Of a stretch of DNA of 53,517 nucleotides, positions 26,083 through 36,380 are shown one piece after another. Numbering within the stretch: the stretch's first letter is position 1; each line of letters begins with the position of its first letter. Source of the DNA: Bacillota bacterium (lineage in GTDB: Bacteria; Bacillota; Sulfobacillia; JAJZYS01; JAILZS01); contig JAILZS010000014.1 in NCBI GenBank assembly GCA_023512375.1, positions 1 to 53,517 on the forward strand. The letters run 5' to 3'. Both the position numbers and the translations under genes were made by a program. The notes under the pieces are model-generated. The model had not been told where the DNA came from. It saw nothing but the letters and a program-made list of their open reading frames with translations, and did not search any database.

Positions 26083-26465
26083 CAGGGCGCCTCCGCCGAG
26101 GGGGCGCTCATCCGCCGCTCGGCCACGTGGAAGACCTCCCACCGCCGCCCGTCGGGGTCGAGGGCCCAGAACTTGCTCTGGAGGGAATCGCAGCACCACA
26201 CGTCCTCCTCGACGCGGACCTCGAGACCTTCCCCCCGCACGCGGGAGAGGGCCTCGGCCACCGCCTCGGGCGTCTCGACCTCGAGGCCGTAGTGCCCGCG
26301 GTCGGTGCCCGATGCGCCGCCCGCGGTGAGGGCGAGGTTGAGGCTGGCGGTGAGGAACTGGGTGTAGCCGGGCAGGGTGCGGTAGGGCTCGGCCCCCAAC
26401 AGGGCGCCGTAGAAGTGCCGGGAGCCTTCGAGGTCGCCCACCGTGAGGGCGATGTGGGTGCGCAT
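26067..26465 (-). CDS. ArsI/CadI-like vicinal oxygen chelate dioxygenase
   Basis: The 132-residue protein starts with ATG at 26465 after GGAGGGATGGC. It is a one-domain glyoxalase-fold (VOC) protein: MRTHIALTVGDLEGSRHFYG at the N-terminus, HYGLEVETPEAVAEALSRVR in the middle and KFWALDPDGRRWEVFHV near the end. Between them lies EEDVWCCDSLQSKFW. The adjacent cysteine pair is the mark of ArsI, the C-As lyase that degrades trivalent methylarsenicals, and of cadmium-induced CadI relatives. No ars operon is adjacent. Organoarsenical or organic xenobiotic breakdown is likely, but cadmium binding is an alternative. Confidence 0.75.
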   Translation of the reverse strand: MRTHIALTVGDLEGSRHFYGALLGAEPYRTLPGYTQFLTASLNLALTAGGASGTDRGHYGLEVETPEAVAEALSRVRGEGLEVRVEEDVWCCDSLQSKFWALDPDGRRWEVFHVAERRMSAPSAEAPCCPPA

Positions 26466-26837
26466 GCCATCCCTCCGTTCGCGCCGGGTGGTCGGCCCGG
26501 GGCTGGTGCGTTCGCCCATCAGCCTAGCGCGGACGCCGGGAGGGAAACAGATCGGGATGGGGGGCGAAGGCGCCGGGTTTACCATTCCGCAACCGCCCGT
26601 CGCGAGCGCGTTGCCCGCGGGGAACCCCCCCGGCAGGGACGGCGCGTGCACGCCAGAAGGGGCTCATCGGTTCCTTGGGTCGACGGCATGGCAAAGGCGG
26701 GCGCGGCCTGGGGGTGGAACGGCGAGGCGACTTCTCGGTGGCGCACGTGGCGGAGGCCGAAGCCGCCGCCGCGATCCGCACCAGCGCAGGGGTGGGACGG
26801 CCGATGTCCAACTCCTTCCGCCAGACGGGAGGGGGCG
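26466..26837. other. 372-base divergent promoter region
   Basis: This gap separates the minus-strand ArsI-like gene from plus-strand manC. No gene or RNA is evident. It contains the manC ribosome binding site (GGGAGGGGGCG) and probably both promoters. Confidence 0.5.
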
Positions 26838-28325
26838 GTGGCGTTGGCCCGACGGCGTCCCACCACGGTGGCCATCGTGCTCGCGGGCGGGCGGGGCGAG
26901 CGTTTCTGGCCCCGCAGCCGCGCCGACCTCCCCAAGCCCTTCCTCCCCCTCCTGGGGGAGCGGAGCCTTCTCCAGGAGGCGTACGCCCGCGCCCGTATGG
27001 TGGCGGACGGCGGCGCGGTGTTCGTCGTGACGGCGCGCGCCTTCGCCGCCCGGGTGCGCCGCCACCTGCCGGATCTGGAGCCCGACCACCTGGTGGTGGA
27101 GCCGGTCGGGCGCGACACCGCCCCTGCCCTCGCCCTGGCCATGGCGACGGTGCGGGCGCGGGTGGGCGAGGCGGTGGCGGTGGCCCTTCCCGCCGACCAC
27201 TGGGTGGACGACGCCGCCGCCTTCGCCGCCGCCTGCCGGCGCGCCGCCGCCGTGGCGGCCCGCACGGGCGGGCCTGTCCTCCTGGGGGTGCGGCCCACCC
27301 GGCCGGAGACGGCCTACGGCTACATCCTGCCCGCCCGCGCTTCCGGGCGGGCGGGATGGGCGCCGGTGTCCGCCTTCCGCGAGAAGCCGCCGGCGGCCGA
27401 GGCGCTCCGCCTCATGCGGGAGGGGGCGCTGTGGAACGCGGGCGTCTTTGCCTGGCGCCCGGAGGCGTACCTGGAGGCGGTACACAGGCGCCTTCCGGCC
27501 GTGGCCCGGGCGGCCGAGGCCTTGGCCGCCGCCGGTGGGAGGAGGGGTGAGGGGGCGCGCGCCTTCGCCGCCCTCGAGCCGGTGTCCGTCGACCACGGGC
27601 TACTCGAGGGGGCGGAGGGGACGTGCGTGGTGCCGGGGCGCTTCGGCTGGGACGACGTGGGCGGCTGGGGGGCGCTGGCGCGCCTGGGCGATGCCGACGC
27701 CCAGGCCAACGTCGTGCGCGGCCGCGCCCTCGCTCTGGAGTGCGAGAACGTGACCGTGGACAGCGGCGCCGGCCGCCTCGTGGTGGCCTTCGGGCTGCGC
27801 GACGCGGTGGTGGTGGACAGCGCCGACGTCGTCCTGGTGGTGGCGCGGGAGCGCGCGGGCGACCTCAAGCGGGTCACCGCGGCCCTGCGGGAGCGCGGCC
27901 TGGGGAGCTACCTCGCGCGCACCGGCGGCGCCTACACCCCGGAGGGGGCGCGGGTGGTGCCCAAGCCGTGGGGGCGGGAGGTTTGGTGGGCCGAGACCGA
28001 GCGCTACCTCGGCAAGCTCCTGGAGGTCGAGCCCGGCCAGGCCCTCTCCCTCCAGTACCACCGCGAAAAGCGCGAGACCATCCTCGTCCTGTCCGGCGCG
28101 GGCAGGGTTACCCTGGGAGGCGGCCCGCCCGTGCCCATCGGACCGGGAAGCCGCGTCGACCTGCCCCCCGGCACCGTGCACCGGTTGGAGGCGGGCGCGG
28201 ACGGCCTGACCGCGGTGGAGGTCTCCACCCCTGAGGCGGACGACGTGGTGCGGCTGGAGGACCGATACCGGCGCCGGACCGGGCGGGAGCGGGCGACTCA
28301 GAAGGCGACGCGGCGTTCCTCGTAG
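26838..28325 (+). CDS. manC: Bifunctional mannose-1-phosphate guanylyltransferase / mannose-6-phosphate isomerase
   Basis: The start is GTG at 26838 directly after GGGAGGGGGC. The 495-residue protein has an N-terminal nucleotidyltransferase domain (VLAGGRGERFWPRSRADLPK, the pyrophosphorylase loop), a central GRDTAPALALAM and AYGYILPA, and WNAGVFAW. The C-terminal cupin domain (from about residue 370: PKPWGREVWW, QYHREKRETILVLSGAG, PPGTVHRLEAG) carries the isomerase histidines. Together these make GDP-mannose from mannose-6-phosphate for surface polysaccharides. The gene stands alone, and its 3' end overlaps the convergent leuD by 28 bases, an unusually tight tail-to-tail arrangement. Confidence 0.92.
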   Translation: MALARRRPTTVAIVLAGGRGERFWPRSRADLPKPFLPLLGERSLLQEAYARARMVADGGAVFVVTARAFAARVRRHLPDLEPDHLVVEPVGRDTAPALALAMATVRARVGEAVAVALPADHWVDDAAAFAAACRRAAAVAARTGGPVLLGVRPTRPETAYGYILPARASGRAGWAPVSAFREKPPAAEALRLMREGALWNAGVFAWRPEAYLEAVHRRLPAVARAAEALAAAGGRRGEGARAFAALEPVSVDHGLLEGAEGTCVVPGRFGWDDVGGWGALARLGDADAQANVVRGRALALECENVTVDSGAGRLVVAFGLRDAVVVDSADVVLVVARERAGDLKRVTAALRERGLGSYLARTGGAYTPEGARVVPKPWGREVWWAETERYLGKLLEVEPGQALSLQYHREKRETILVLSGAGRVTLGGGPPVPIGPGSRVDLPPGTVHRLEAGADGLTAVEVSTPEADDVVRLEDRYRRRTGRERATQKATRRSS

Positions 28326-28891
28326 GCGGCGATCGCCGCCTCGTGCCGGAGTGTGAGGGCGATCTCGTCCGCCCCCTCCAGGAGGCGGCGGCGCGCCGCC
28401 TCGTCGATGGCGATCTCGGCCACGATCCCGTCCGGCCCCAGGACCCGCCGCGCCTCGAGGTCGACCGTCACCGTCGCCCCCTCGTGCCGCTCCACGGCAG
28501 CCATGAGGGCGCGCGCCTCCTCCTCTCCCACCTGCGCCGGCACGAGGCCGTTCTGCACGCAGTTCTGGCGGAAGATGTCGGCGAACGAAGGCGCCACCAG
28601 GGCGCGGAAGCCGTAGTCGCGCAGGGCCCACGGGGCATGCTCGCGCGACGAACCGCAGCCGAAGTTCGCCCCCGCCACCAGCACCGACGCGCCGCGGTAG
28701 CGCTCGAGGTTGAGGACGAAGTCGGGACGGGGGCGGCCGTCGGCGTCGAACCGCCAGTCGGCGAACAGGGCGTCGGCGAAGCCTGTGCGCTCGATGCTCT
28801 TCAGGAAGCGCTTGGGGACGATCTGGTCGGTGTCCACGTTGGCCCGGTCGAGCGGCACCGCCAAGCCCGTATGGGAGCGAAAGGGTTCCAC
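28298..28891 (-). CDS. leuD: 3-isopropylmalate dehydratase small subunit
   Basis: This 197-residue subunit starts with GTG at 28891 after GGAGGAGGGACCGCG. It contains FRSHTGLAVPLDRANVDTDQ, IVPKRFLKSIERTGF and the substrate loop GANFGCGSSREHAPWALRDY, all diagnostic for LeuD. With LeuC it isomerises 2- to 3-isopropylmalate in leucine synthesis. It is the last gene of leuABCD, 28 bases after leuC. The C-terminus overlaps the 3' end of convergent manC. Confidence 0.95.
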   Translation of the reverse strand: MEPFRSHTGLAVPLDRANVDTDQIVPKRFLKSIERTGFADALFADWRFDADGRPRPDFVLNLERYRGASVLVAGANFGCGSSREHAPWALRDYGFRALVAPSFADIFRQNCVQNGLVPAQVGEEEARALMAAVERHEGATVTVDLEARRVLGPDGIVAEIAIDEAARRRLLEGADEIALTLRHEAAIAAYEERRVAF

Positions 28892-28919
28892 CGCGGTCCC
28901 TCCTCCGTGATGGTCGGCG

Positions 28920-30338
28920 TCAGGCGACTCCAGGCCACGTGCGCACGTCCACGAACCGCCCCGCCACCGCCGCCGCCGCGGCCATGACCGGGCTGACGAG
29001 GTGGGTGCGGCCCCCCGGTCCCTGGCGTCCCTCGAAGTTGCGGTTCGAGGTGGAGGCGCAGCGCTCCCCCGGGCGCAGGAGGTCGGGGTTCATGCCCAGG
29101 CACAGGCTGCACCCGCTCTGGCGCCACTCGAAGCCGGCGTCGCGGAAGATCCGGTCCAGGCCCTCACGCTCGGCGGCGCGCCGCACCCCCTGCGACCCCG
29201 GCACCACCATGGCCCGCACGCCGTCGCGCACGCGCCGCCCCCTCACCACCTGGGCGGCCGCCCTCAGGTCCTCCAGGCGGGCGTTGGTGCACGAGCCGAT
29301 GAACACGCGGTCCACGGCGATGTCCGTGATCGGCGTGCCGGCCCTGAGGTCCATGTAGGCGAGGGCGCGGGCCGCCGCCTCCTGCTGGGCGGGGGTGGGG
29401 AAGTCGGCGGGGTCGGGCACCGTCCCGCCTACGCCGGTCACCATGCCGGGGTTGGTCCCCCACGTCACCTGCGGTTCGAGGGCGCTTACGTCGATGCGCA
29501 CCGTGGTGTCGAAGACCGCGCCCGGGTCGGTGGGCAGCGTCTGCCAATAGGCCAGGGCGCGCTCCCAGGCGGCGCCGGCGGGGGCCATGGGGCGTCCCTC
29601 CAGGTAGGCGTAGGTGGTGTCGTCGGGCGCCACCATCCCGGCCCGGGCGCCTGCCTCGATCGACATGTTGCACAGGGTCATGCGCGCCTCCATGCCCATG
29701 GCCCGCACCGCCTCGCCCCGGTACTCGATGACGTGGCCCGTGGCGCCGCCCGTTCCGATCTCCCCGATGAGGCGCAAGATGGCGTCCTTAGCCCCCACCC
29801 CCGGGGCGAAGGTGCCGGAGAACTCCACCGCCATCTGGCGCGAGCGCGCCTGCCACAGGCACTGCGTGGCCAGGACGTGCTCCACCTCGCTCGTGCCGAT
29901 GCCGAAGGCGAGGGCGCCGAAGGCGCCGTGGGTGGAGGTGTGGCTGTCGCCGCACACCACCACCTTGCCGGGTTGGGTGGCCCCCAGCTCCGGGCCGATC
30001 ACGTGCACGATGCCGCGCCGATCGCTGTCGAGGCCGTGGAGGGGGACGCCGAAGTCGCGGCAGTTTTGCTCGAGCGCCTCCACCTGGCGGGCCGACATGG
30101 CGTCGGCGATGGGCAGGATGGGCTCGTCCGTGGGCACGTTGTGGTCGATCGTGGCCAGGGTGAGGTCGGGCCGGCGCACGCGCCGTCCGGCCATCCTCAG
30201 ACCCGAAAACGCCTGGGGCGACGTGACCTCGTGCACGAGGTGCAGATCCACGTACAGGAGCGCGCGTCCCGTGGCCTCCTCCTCGGCCACCACATGGGAG
30301 CGCCACAGCTTGTCGTACAGGGTGCTCGGTGCGCTCAC
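28920..30338 (-). CDS. leuC: 3-isopropylmalate dehydratase large subunit
   Basis: The start is GTG at 30338 after GGGGAGGGACGGGC and overlaps the leuB stop (GTGA). The 472-residue protein has [10 protein letters not shown] at its N-terminus, the motif [20 protein letters not shown], and the three cluster cysteines, first in [13 protein letters not shown] and then in [12 protein letters not shown]. These bind the 4Fe-4S cluster at which the dehydratase acts. It belongs to the bacterial LeuC group of about 470 residues, not to the archaeal homoaconitase-like type of about 420. Confidence 0.95.
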   Translation of the reverse strand: MSAPSTLYDKLWRSHVVAEEEATGRALLYVDLHLVHEVTSPQAFSGLRMAGRRVRRPDLTLATIDHNVPTDEPILPIADAMSARQVEALEQNCRDFGVPLHGLDSDRRGIVHVIGPELGATQPGKVVVCGDSHTSTHGAFGALAFGIGTSEVEHVLATQCLWQARSRQMAVEFSGTFAPGVGAKDAILRLIGEIGTGGATGHVIEYRGEAVRAMGMEARMTLCNMSIEAGARAGMVAPDDTTYAYLEGRPMAPAGAAWERALAYWQTLPTDPGAVFDTTVRIDVSALEPQVTWGTNPGMVTGVGGTVPDPADFPTPAQQEAAARALAYMDLRAGTPITDIAVDRVFIGSCTNARLEDLRAAAQVVRGRRVRDGVRAMVVPGSQGVRRAAEREGLDRIFRDAGFEWRQSGCSLCLGMNPDLLRPGERCASTSNRNFEGRQGPGGRTHLVSPVMAAAAAVAGRFVDVRTWPGVA

Positions 30339-31455
30339 GCCCGTCCCTCCCCGCGGGTCGGCCGAAGCGACCCGTCCTCGGTCTCCTGCCCCGCTCTTGC
30401 CCGGGCCCACAGGGCCCGGAGCACGGCGTCGCCCATCTCCCGCGTGGTGAGCGCCGCCTCCCCGGGCAGGGCGATGTCGCGCGTGCGCGCCCCCGCCTCG
30501 AGGACGTCCTCCACCGCCCCCTCGATGGCGTCCGCCGCCTCCGGGTGGGCGAGGCCGTAGCGGAACATCATGGCCACGGCGCCGATCGCGCCCAGGGGGT
30601 TGGCCACCCCCTTCCCGGCGATGTCGGGGGCGCTGCCGTGCACGGGCTCGTACAGCCCGGGGGAGCGGTCCCCCAGGGAGGCGGACGGGAGCAGGCCCAG
30701 GCTTCCCAGCGTCCCCGCCCCGAGATCGGAGAGGATGTCGCCGAACAGGTTCTCGGTCAGGATGACGCCGTACCGCCCAGGGTCCTGGCACATGCGCATG
30801 GCGCACGCGTCCACGAGCTCCGTCTCGAAGTGGACGTGGGGGTACTCGGCCGCCACCTCGCCCACCACCTCGCGCCAGACGCGCGACGACTCGAGCACGT
30901 TGGCCTTGTCCACGAGCGTGAGGGGCACGCCCGCCTCGGCCGCCAGGCTGAACGCCACCCGGGCCACGCGGGCGATCTCCCGCCGCGTGTACACGAGCGT
31001 ATCGGTCACCCGGTCGCCCTGCCGCCCGCGCGGTCCGAAGTACAACCCCCCAGTCAGCTCCCGCACGATGAGGTAGCGCACGCGCCCGAACACCTCGGGC
31101 CGGAGGGGCGAGGCGGCGGCCAGGGGAGGGAGCGCCACCACCGGGCGGAGGTTGGCGTACACCCCCAGCTCCCGGCGCAGGCGCAACAGCCCCGCCTCGG
31201 GCCGAGGCCCCGCTCCGCCCTCCCACCGCGGCCCGCCCACGGCGCCCAGAAGGACGGCGTCCGCGTCCCGGCAGGCGGCCAGGGTGGATTCGGGCAGGGG
31301 ATCGCCGACGAGGTCGATGGCCGCCCCACCCACCGGGTGTTCCTCGGTGCGTACGGCCACGCCCCACAGCTGGCCCGCCGCCTCCAGGACGCGCACCGCC
31401 TCCCGCGTCACCTCGGGCCCGACGCCGTCGCCCGGCAGGACCACCACCCGGGCCA

Positions 31456-31456
<1 letters not shown>
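30335..31456 (-). CDS. leuB: 3-isopropylmalate dehydrogenase
   Basis: The ATG at 31456 overlaps the leuA stop (TGATG). The 373-residue protein starts [20 protein letters not shown] and contains [60 protein letters not shown] and [20 protein letters not shown], the full set for LeuB. It oxidises and decarboxylates 3-isopropylmalate with NAD. The C-terminal 20 or so residues are polar and probably disordered. Confidence 0.96.
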
Positions 31457-32631
<1,175 letters not shown>

Positions 32632-32639
32632 GGCCCTGC

Positions 32640-32968
32640 CTCCTCCTTTCGGCTCGGCTCTGTCTTCGGCGCAGCGCCCGCAGGGTATAGCGCGGCCAGG
32701 GGGCTCCGCCCCCGGAAGGGACGGGCCCCCTGGCCCGCGGTACCACCCTTGTTGCCCCGCATGGCGGGGCCACTCTGCCGCGTGTGCGGACTTGTTGGTA
32801 ACGGCCGCGGCCGCGGCCGGCGCCTCCTAGCCCGGGAGGGGTTCGGGGCGCGGCTCGGGGGCGAGACGTTCGGAGTGGGGGCGCCGGCTCGCACCTTGCG
32901 CCGGCTCTCTGGTGCCCCGTCGTCCGACGATTCCCCGTCCTTGCCTGTGGGGCGATGCGCTTGAACCC
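32640..32968 (-). ncRNA. T-box leader of the leu operon
   Basis: On the minus strand the leader carries the T-box core AACAAGGGTGGTACCGCGG (32753-32735), which pairs with the tRNA acceptor end. Upstream lies a Stem I with the conserved CAGAGAGCCGG and a matching AGCCGG strand (near 32895-32915). A CTC triplet at 32865-32863 (within GTCTCG) sits where a leucine specifier could be, but the exact specifier is not proven. Downstream, GGCCAGGGGG and CCCCCTGGCC form a long alternative stem ending near 32690. No T-run follows it. Uncharged tRNA-Leu should favour expression of leuABCD. A possible -10 (TAGGAT, 32974-32969) precedes the leader. Ends are approximate. Confidence 0.82.
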
Positions 32969-33011
32969 ATCCTATACCACGCGGGCGAGGAAATTCCTCC
33001 TGCCCCCGCCC

Positions 33012-33938
33012 TTACGCCTCCGCCTCCCGGCAAACTTCGGCCAGGGCGGCGCGCGCGGCGGCGCGGGTGACGGGGACGAAGCGCACCGCCTCGCCCGGCC
33101 GAAGCTGTGCCGCCCGCCAGGCGTCGGCGGCGATCACCTGCAGGGGCTTCGGGTAGCCGCCCAAGGAACCGCGGTCGACCAGGAGGAGGACGGGCCGGCC
33201 GGCGGGGGTCCACTGCACGCTTCCGGCCAAGGTGCCCTCGGACGGCATGTCCGCCGCTGCCCAGCGCGGCGCTTCGCCCTCTCCTTCGAGCACGAGGCCC
33301 ACCCGGCTCGCCTGGGGAGTGACGCGCAGGCGCGCCCCCAGGAGATGGCGGCGGACGGCGGTGGGCGCCATGTGCCACTGCGGGCCGGGGAGGACGCGCA
33401 GCAGGGCCGCCCCGTCCTCGCCGACCGGGGGGGTGGCCGGGGGCGGTGGACCCGACGCCCTCGCCTCGCCCCGCACCGGTCCCACGGGCAGCACGTCCCC
33501 CGCCCGCAAGGCCCGTCCGGCGAGGCCCGGGAGTTGGGACGGCAGGTCGGCGGAGCGCGACCCGAACGCCGCCGGCACGTCGATCCCGCCCCCCACGGCC
33601 AGGTAGGCGCGCAGGCCGGGGCGGGCGCGGCGGAAGGCGAGGGTAGCCCCCGCCGGAACCTCGAACGCCTCGCCCCAGGGCGCGGGCGTGCCGTCCACCG
33701 TGGGCTCGAGGGCGCCGCCGCACACGCAAGCCACCAGGGGGGCGCGCGTGGCCAGGACCGGACCCTGGGCGAGGATCTCCAGACCCGCCGCCCAGGAGGG
33801 GTTGCCGACGCGGCGGTTGGCCGCCCACAGGCTGGGGGCGTCGGCCGGCCCTGCCTCCGACAGGCCGAAGCGCAGGGCGCGGCGGGGGACGCCGTCCACC
33901 ACCAGGTCCATGAGGCCCGCCCGCACCACCTCGATCAC
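33012..33938 (-). CDS. pxpC: 5-oxoprolinase subunit C (KipA/biotin-dependent-carboxylase-like)
   Basis: The start is GTG at 33938, overlapping the pxpB stop (GTGA). The 308-residue protein begins with VVRAGLMDLVVDGVPRRALR and shows the family segments FGLSEAGPADAPSLWAANRR, LRAYLAVGGGIDVPAAFGSR, GSLGGYPKPLQVIAADAWR and LRPGEAVRFVPV. With PxpB and PxpA it cleaves 5-oxoproline (pyroglutamate) to glutamate using ATP. PxpA, the LamB/YcsF protein, is not beside it. No T-run terminator separates it from the leu leader, so read-through into leu is possible. Confidence 0.9.
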   Translation of the reverse strand: MIEVVRAGLMDLVVDGVPRRALRFGLSEAGPADAPSLWAANRRVGNPSWAAGLEILAQGPVLATRAPLVACVCGGALEPTVDGTPAPWGEAFEVPAGATLAFRRARPGLRAYLAVGGGIDVPAAFGSRSADLPSQLPGLAGRALRAGDVLPVGPVRGEARASGPPPPATPPVGEDGAALLRVLPGPQWHMAPTAVRRHLLGARLRVTPQASRVGLVLEGEGEAPRWAAADMPSEGTLAGSVQWTPAGRPVLLLVDRGSLGGYPKPLQVIAADAWRAAQLRPGEAVRFVPVTRAAARAALAEVCREAEA

Positions 33939-34684
33939 GCCCGCACCGCCTCCGGCACGAACCAGACGCGGTCGCCCACCCGCAGGAGCGACGCCGCTTC
34001 GGGCGATGGGGCGGAAGGGTCGAACAGGGGGACGTCGGTCCGACCCACGATCTGCCATCCTCCGCTCGAAGCGCGGGGATAGATGCCCGTCTGCCGCCCG
34101 GCGATGCCCACCGCCCCCGCCTCCACGCGCTGGCGGTGGACCTCGCGCCGGGGGGCGGCGATGCGCTCGTCCACGAAGCCCAGGAACGGGTAGCCGGGGC
34201 GGAAGCCGACGGCGAGGACGCGGTACTCGCGAGCCGTATGCAGGCGCACCACCTCGGCGGGGGCAAGGCCCGCCCAGGCGGCCACCGCGGGAAGGTCGGG
34301 GCCGTCTTCCCCCCCGTAGCGCACGGGGATGCGCCACAGCCGGCCGCTCCCCTCTCCGTCCGCCTCCGGGCCGAGGCCCGCGAGGGCGCGGCGCACGGCG
34401 CGTCCCACCGCTCGCCGCACCCGCGCCGCCGCCTCCTTCGACACGAGTCGGCAGGGATCGAGTAGGACGAGGACCGAAGTGTACGAAGGCACGATCTCCT
34501 GCAGGGCCGGCGGCGGCGCATCCTCCAGGGCGGCGGCCACCGCCGCCACCCGGCGCGTGGCCTCGGCCGACGGCTCCTCGGCGAGGCGCACGAGGAGGGC
34601 GCGCTCCCCCATCCAGGCGATCGGGGCCGGAGCCTGCGCCGGCGCATGCGTGGACAAGCGACATCCCACCCTGACGTTCATCAT
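33935..34684 (-). CDS. pxpB: 5-oxoprolinase subunit B (KipI-like)
   Basis: The start is uncertain: ATG at 34684 or 34681, or TTG at 34658, which lies seven bases after AGGGTGGG. From 34684 the product has 249 residues. Family marks are MGERALLVRLAEEPSAEATR, EIVPSYTSVLVLLDP, GFRPGYPFLGFVDERIAAPR and GIAGRQTGIYPRASSGGWQI. It is the partner of PxpC in 5-oxoproline breakdown; in Bacillus the homologues were first known as KipI and KipA, which act on a sporulation kinase. Context here gives no sign of that role. Confidence 0.9.
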   Translation of the reverse strand: MMNVRVGCRLSTHAPAQAPAPIAWMGERALLVRLAEEPSAEATRRVAAVAAALEDAPPPALQEIVPSYTSVLVLLDPCRLVSKEAAARVRRAVGRAVRRALAGLGPEADGEGSGRLWRIPVRYGGEDGPDLPAVAAWAGLAPAEVVRLHTAREYRVLAVGFRPGYPFLGFVDERIAAPRREVHRQRVEAGAVGIAGRQTGIYPRASSGGWQIVGRTDVPLFDPSAPSPEAASLLRVGDRVWFVPEAVRA

Positions 34685-34747
34685 CCCGGTCGGCTTTCCA
34701 TCGGCAGGGCGCCGCCTCCTTCCGGCGGCGCCGGGCGGAGGTGCGAG

Positions 34748-36301
34748 ATGGCGGCGAGTCGCGGGCGCACCCTGCGGGTGCGGGGGCGCATCTACACGGG
34801 GGACTGGGAGGGCGAGGCGGTTACGCACGCCCTGTGGGTCGAGGACGGGGTGGTGCGGGCCACGGGCGACGAGGCCTTGGCCGCCGGCCGTCCCGACGAG
34901 GCGCGCGACCTGGGGCCGGGCGAGTGCGGCGTGCCCGGCTTCTGGGACAGCCACATCCACCTGGCGGACTACGGGTTTGCCCTGGGGGAGGTCGACCTGG
35001 AGGGGGCCGAGAGCGCGGATGCGGTGGTGGAGCGGCTGCGCGCGGAGGCCGGTCCCGGCGACGGCACGCTCGTGGGACGGGGGTGGATGGTCGGCCGCTG
35101 GCGCGGGCCCATGCCCCACCGCCGCCAGCTCGACGTCCTGGGCGACCGCCCCGTCCTCCTGTGGAACCACGACCACCACAGCGTGTGGGCCAATACGGCC
35201 GCCCTCAAGCGGGCGGGGATCGACGCACGCGTCCCCGACCCCGCCGGGGGACGGGTGGAGCGGGACGACGACGGCGAGCCCACCGGCATCCTGCGGGACG
35301 ACGCGGTCGACCTCGTGCGGGACCTCTGGCCGGCGCGCACCCCCGAGGCGGTGGAGGCGGCGCTGCGCCGCGCCCAACAGGCGCTCCTCTCCCTGGGCGT
35401 GACCGCCGTCTGCACGATGCAGGAGGGGGCGGAGGCGGTGCGCGCCCTCGCACGGCTGCGCGACCGGGGGGAGCTCCTCCTGCGGGTGGCCGTCTATCCG
35501 CCGGTCGAGGCCATGGACGGCCTCATCGGCGCCGGCCTGGCCACGGGGTTCGGCGACGACCGCCTATGGTTGGGGGGCGTCAAGGCGTTCATGGACGGCG
35601 CCCTCGGCAGCCAGACGGCGTGGATGCGCTCGCCCTACCGGGAGGTGGAGGGGACCGGCCTGGCCATGCCCTTCGCCGCCGCCCTTCCCGAGGTGCTCGG
35701 GCGCCTGCGCCGGGCGGACCTTCGCCTCGCCCTGCACGCCATCGGCGATCGGGCGGTGGCGGAGGCGGTGACCGCCCTGGCGGCGCCCGGGTCCCTGGCC
35801 TTGCCCGAACGCATCGAGCACGCGCAACTCGTGCCGCCGGACGTGGTGGCGCGCTGGCCGGGGGCGCGCCTGGCCGCCTCGATGCAGCCCGTGCACCTCA
35901 CGGACGACCTGGAGCTCATGGCCCGCTTCTGGGGGGAGGAACGCGCCCGCCACGCCTTCCCCCTGCGTTCTCTGCGCGCCTTGGGCGTCCTTCTCCTGTT
36001 CGGCTCCGACGCCCCGGTGAGCGATCCCGACCCCCTCAAGGGGTTGTGGGCGGCGGTGGAGCGCCGCCGCCCCGGGGGTGCGGCGCTTGCGCCGGAGGAG
36101 GCGCTCACCCCGGCCGAGGCGCTGCGGGCGTACGCCGCCGCCCCGGCGGCGGCGGAGGGCCGCCCCCACCTGGGCCGCCTGACGCCGGGAAGCCCCCTCG
36201 CCCTTACCGTCCTGAGCGCCGATCCGCTCGCCCCGCAGACCGACCTTTCCCGCCTGCGGGTGACGGCGGTCCTCACGGCCGAGGCGGCGGCCGCAGGGTA
36301 G
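34748..36301 (+). CDS. YtcJ-type amidohydrolase (amidohydrolase 3 family)
   Basis: The ATG at 34748 follows GGCGGAGGTGCGAG. The 517-residue protein has the metal-dependent hydrolase fold: FWDSHIHLADYGF holds the first HxH pair, WNHDHHSVWANTAAL and GGVKAFMDGALGSQTAWM follow, LALHAIGDRAVAE and IEHAQLV supply further metal ligands, and LFGSDAPVSDPDPL the last aspartate. The family hydrolyses N-acyl or formamide-type compounds; the substrate is unknown. It is divergent from pxpBC, and a nearby amide-metabolising role is imaginable but not shown. A strong hairpin ends the gene. Confidence 0.85.
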   Translation: MAASRGRTLRVRGRIYTGDWEGEAVTHALWVEDGVVRATGDEALAAGRPDEARDLGPGECGVPGFWDSHIHLADYGFALGEVDLEGAESADAVVERLRAEAGPGDGTLVGRGWMVGRWRGPMPHRRQLDVLGDRPVLLWNHDHHSVWANTAALKRAGIDARVPDPAGGRVERDDDGEPTGILRDDAVDLVRDLWPARTPEAVEAALRRAQQALLSLGVTAVCTMQEGAEAVRALARLRDRGELLLRVAVYPPVEAMDGLIGAGLATGFGDDRLWLGGVKAFMDGALGSQTAWMRSPYREVEGTGLAMPFAAALPEVLGRLRRADLRLALHAIGDRAVAEAVTALAAPGSLALPERIEHAQLVPPDVVARWPGARLAASMQPVHLTDDLELMARFWGEERARHAFPLRSLRALGVLLLFGSDAPVSDPDPLKGLWAAVERRRPGGAALAPEEALTPAEALRAYAAAPAAAEGRPHLGRLTPGSPLALTVLSADPLAPQTDLSRLRVTAVLTAEAAAAG

Positions 36302-36329
36302 GGCCGGACCGCGGCGGTGGGACACGGGA

Positions 36330-36360
36330 CGGCCGCGGCCGCTCTTGGCGGCCGCGGCCG
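36330..36360. terminator. Bidirectional hairpin between convergent genes
   Basis: CGGCCGCGGCCGC and GCGGCCGCGGCCG form a perfect 13-base-pair stem around TCTTG. It lies 28 bases after the amidohydrolase stop and 20 bases before the end of the PepSY-like gene, so it can serve both strands. Confidence 0.7.
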
Positions 36361-36380
36361 CGCCGTCCCGGCCTCGATCC

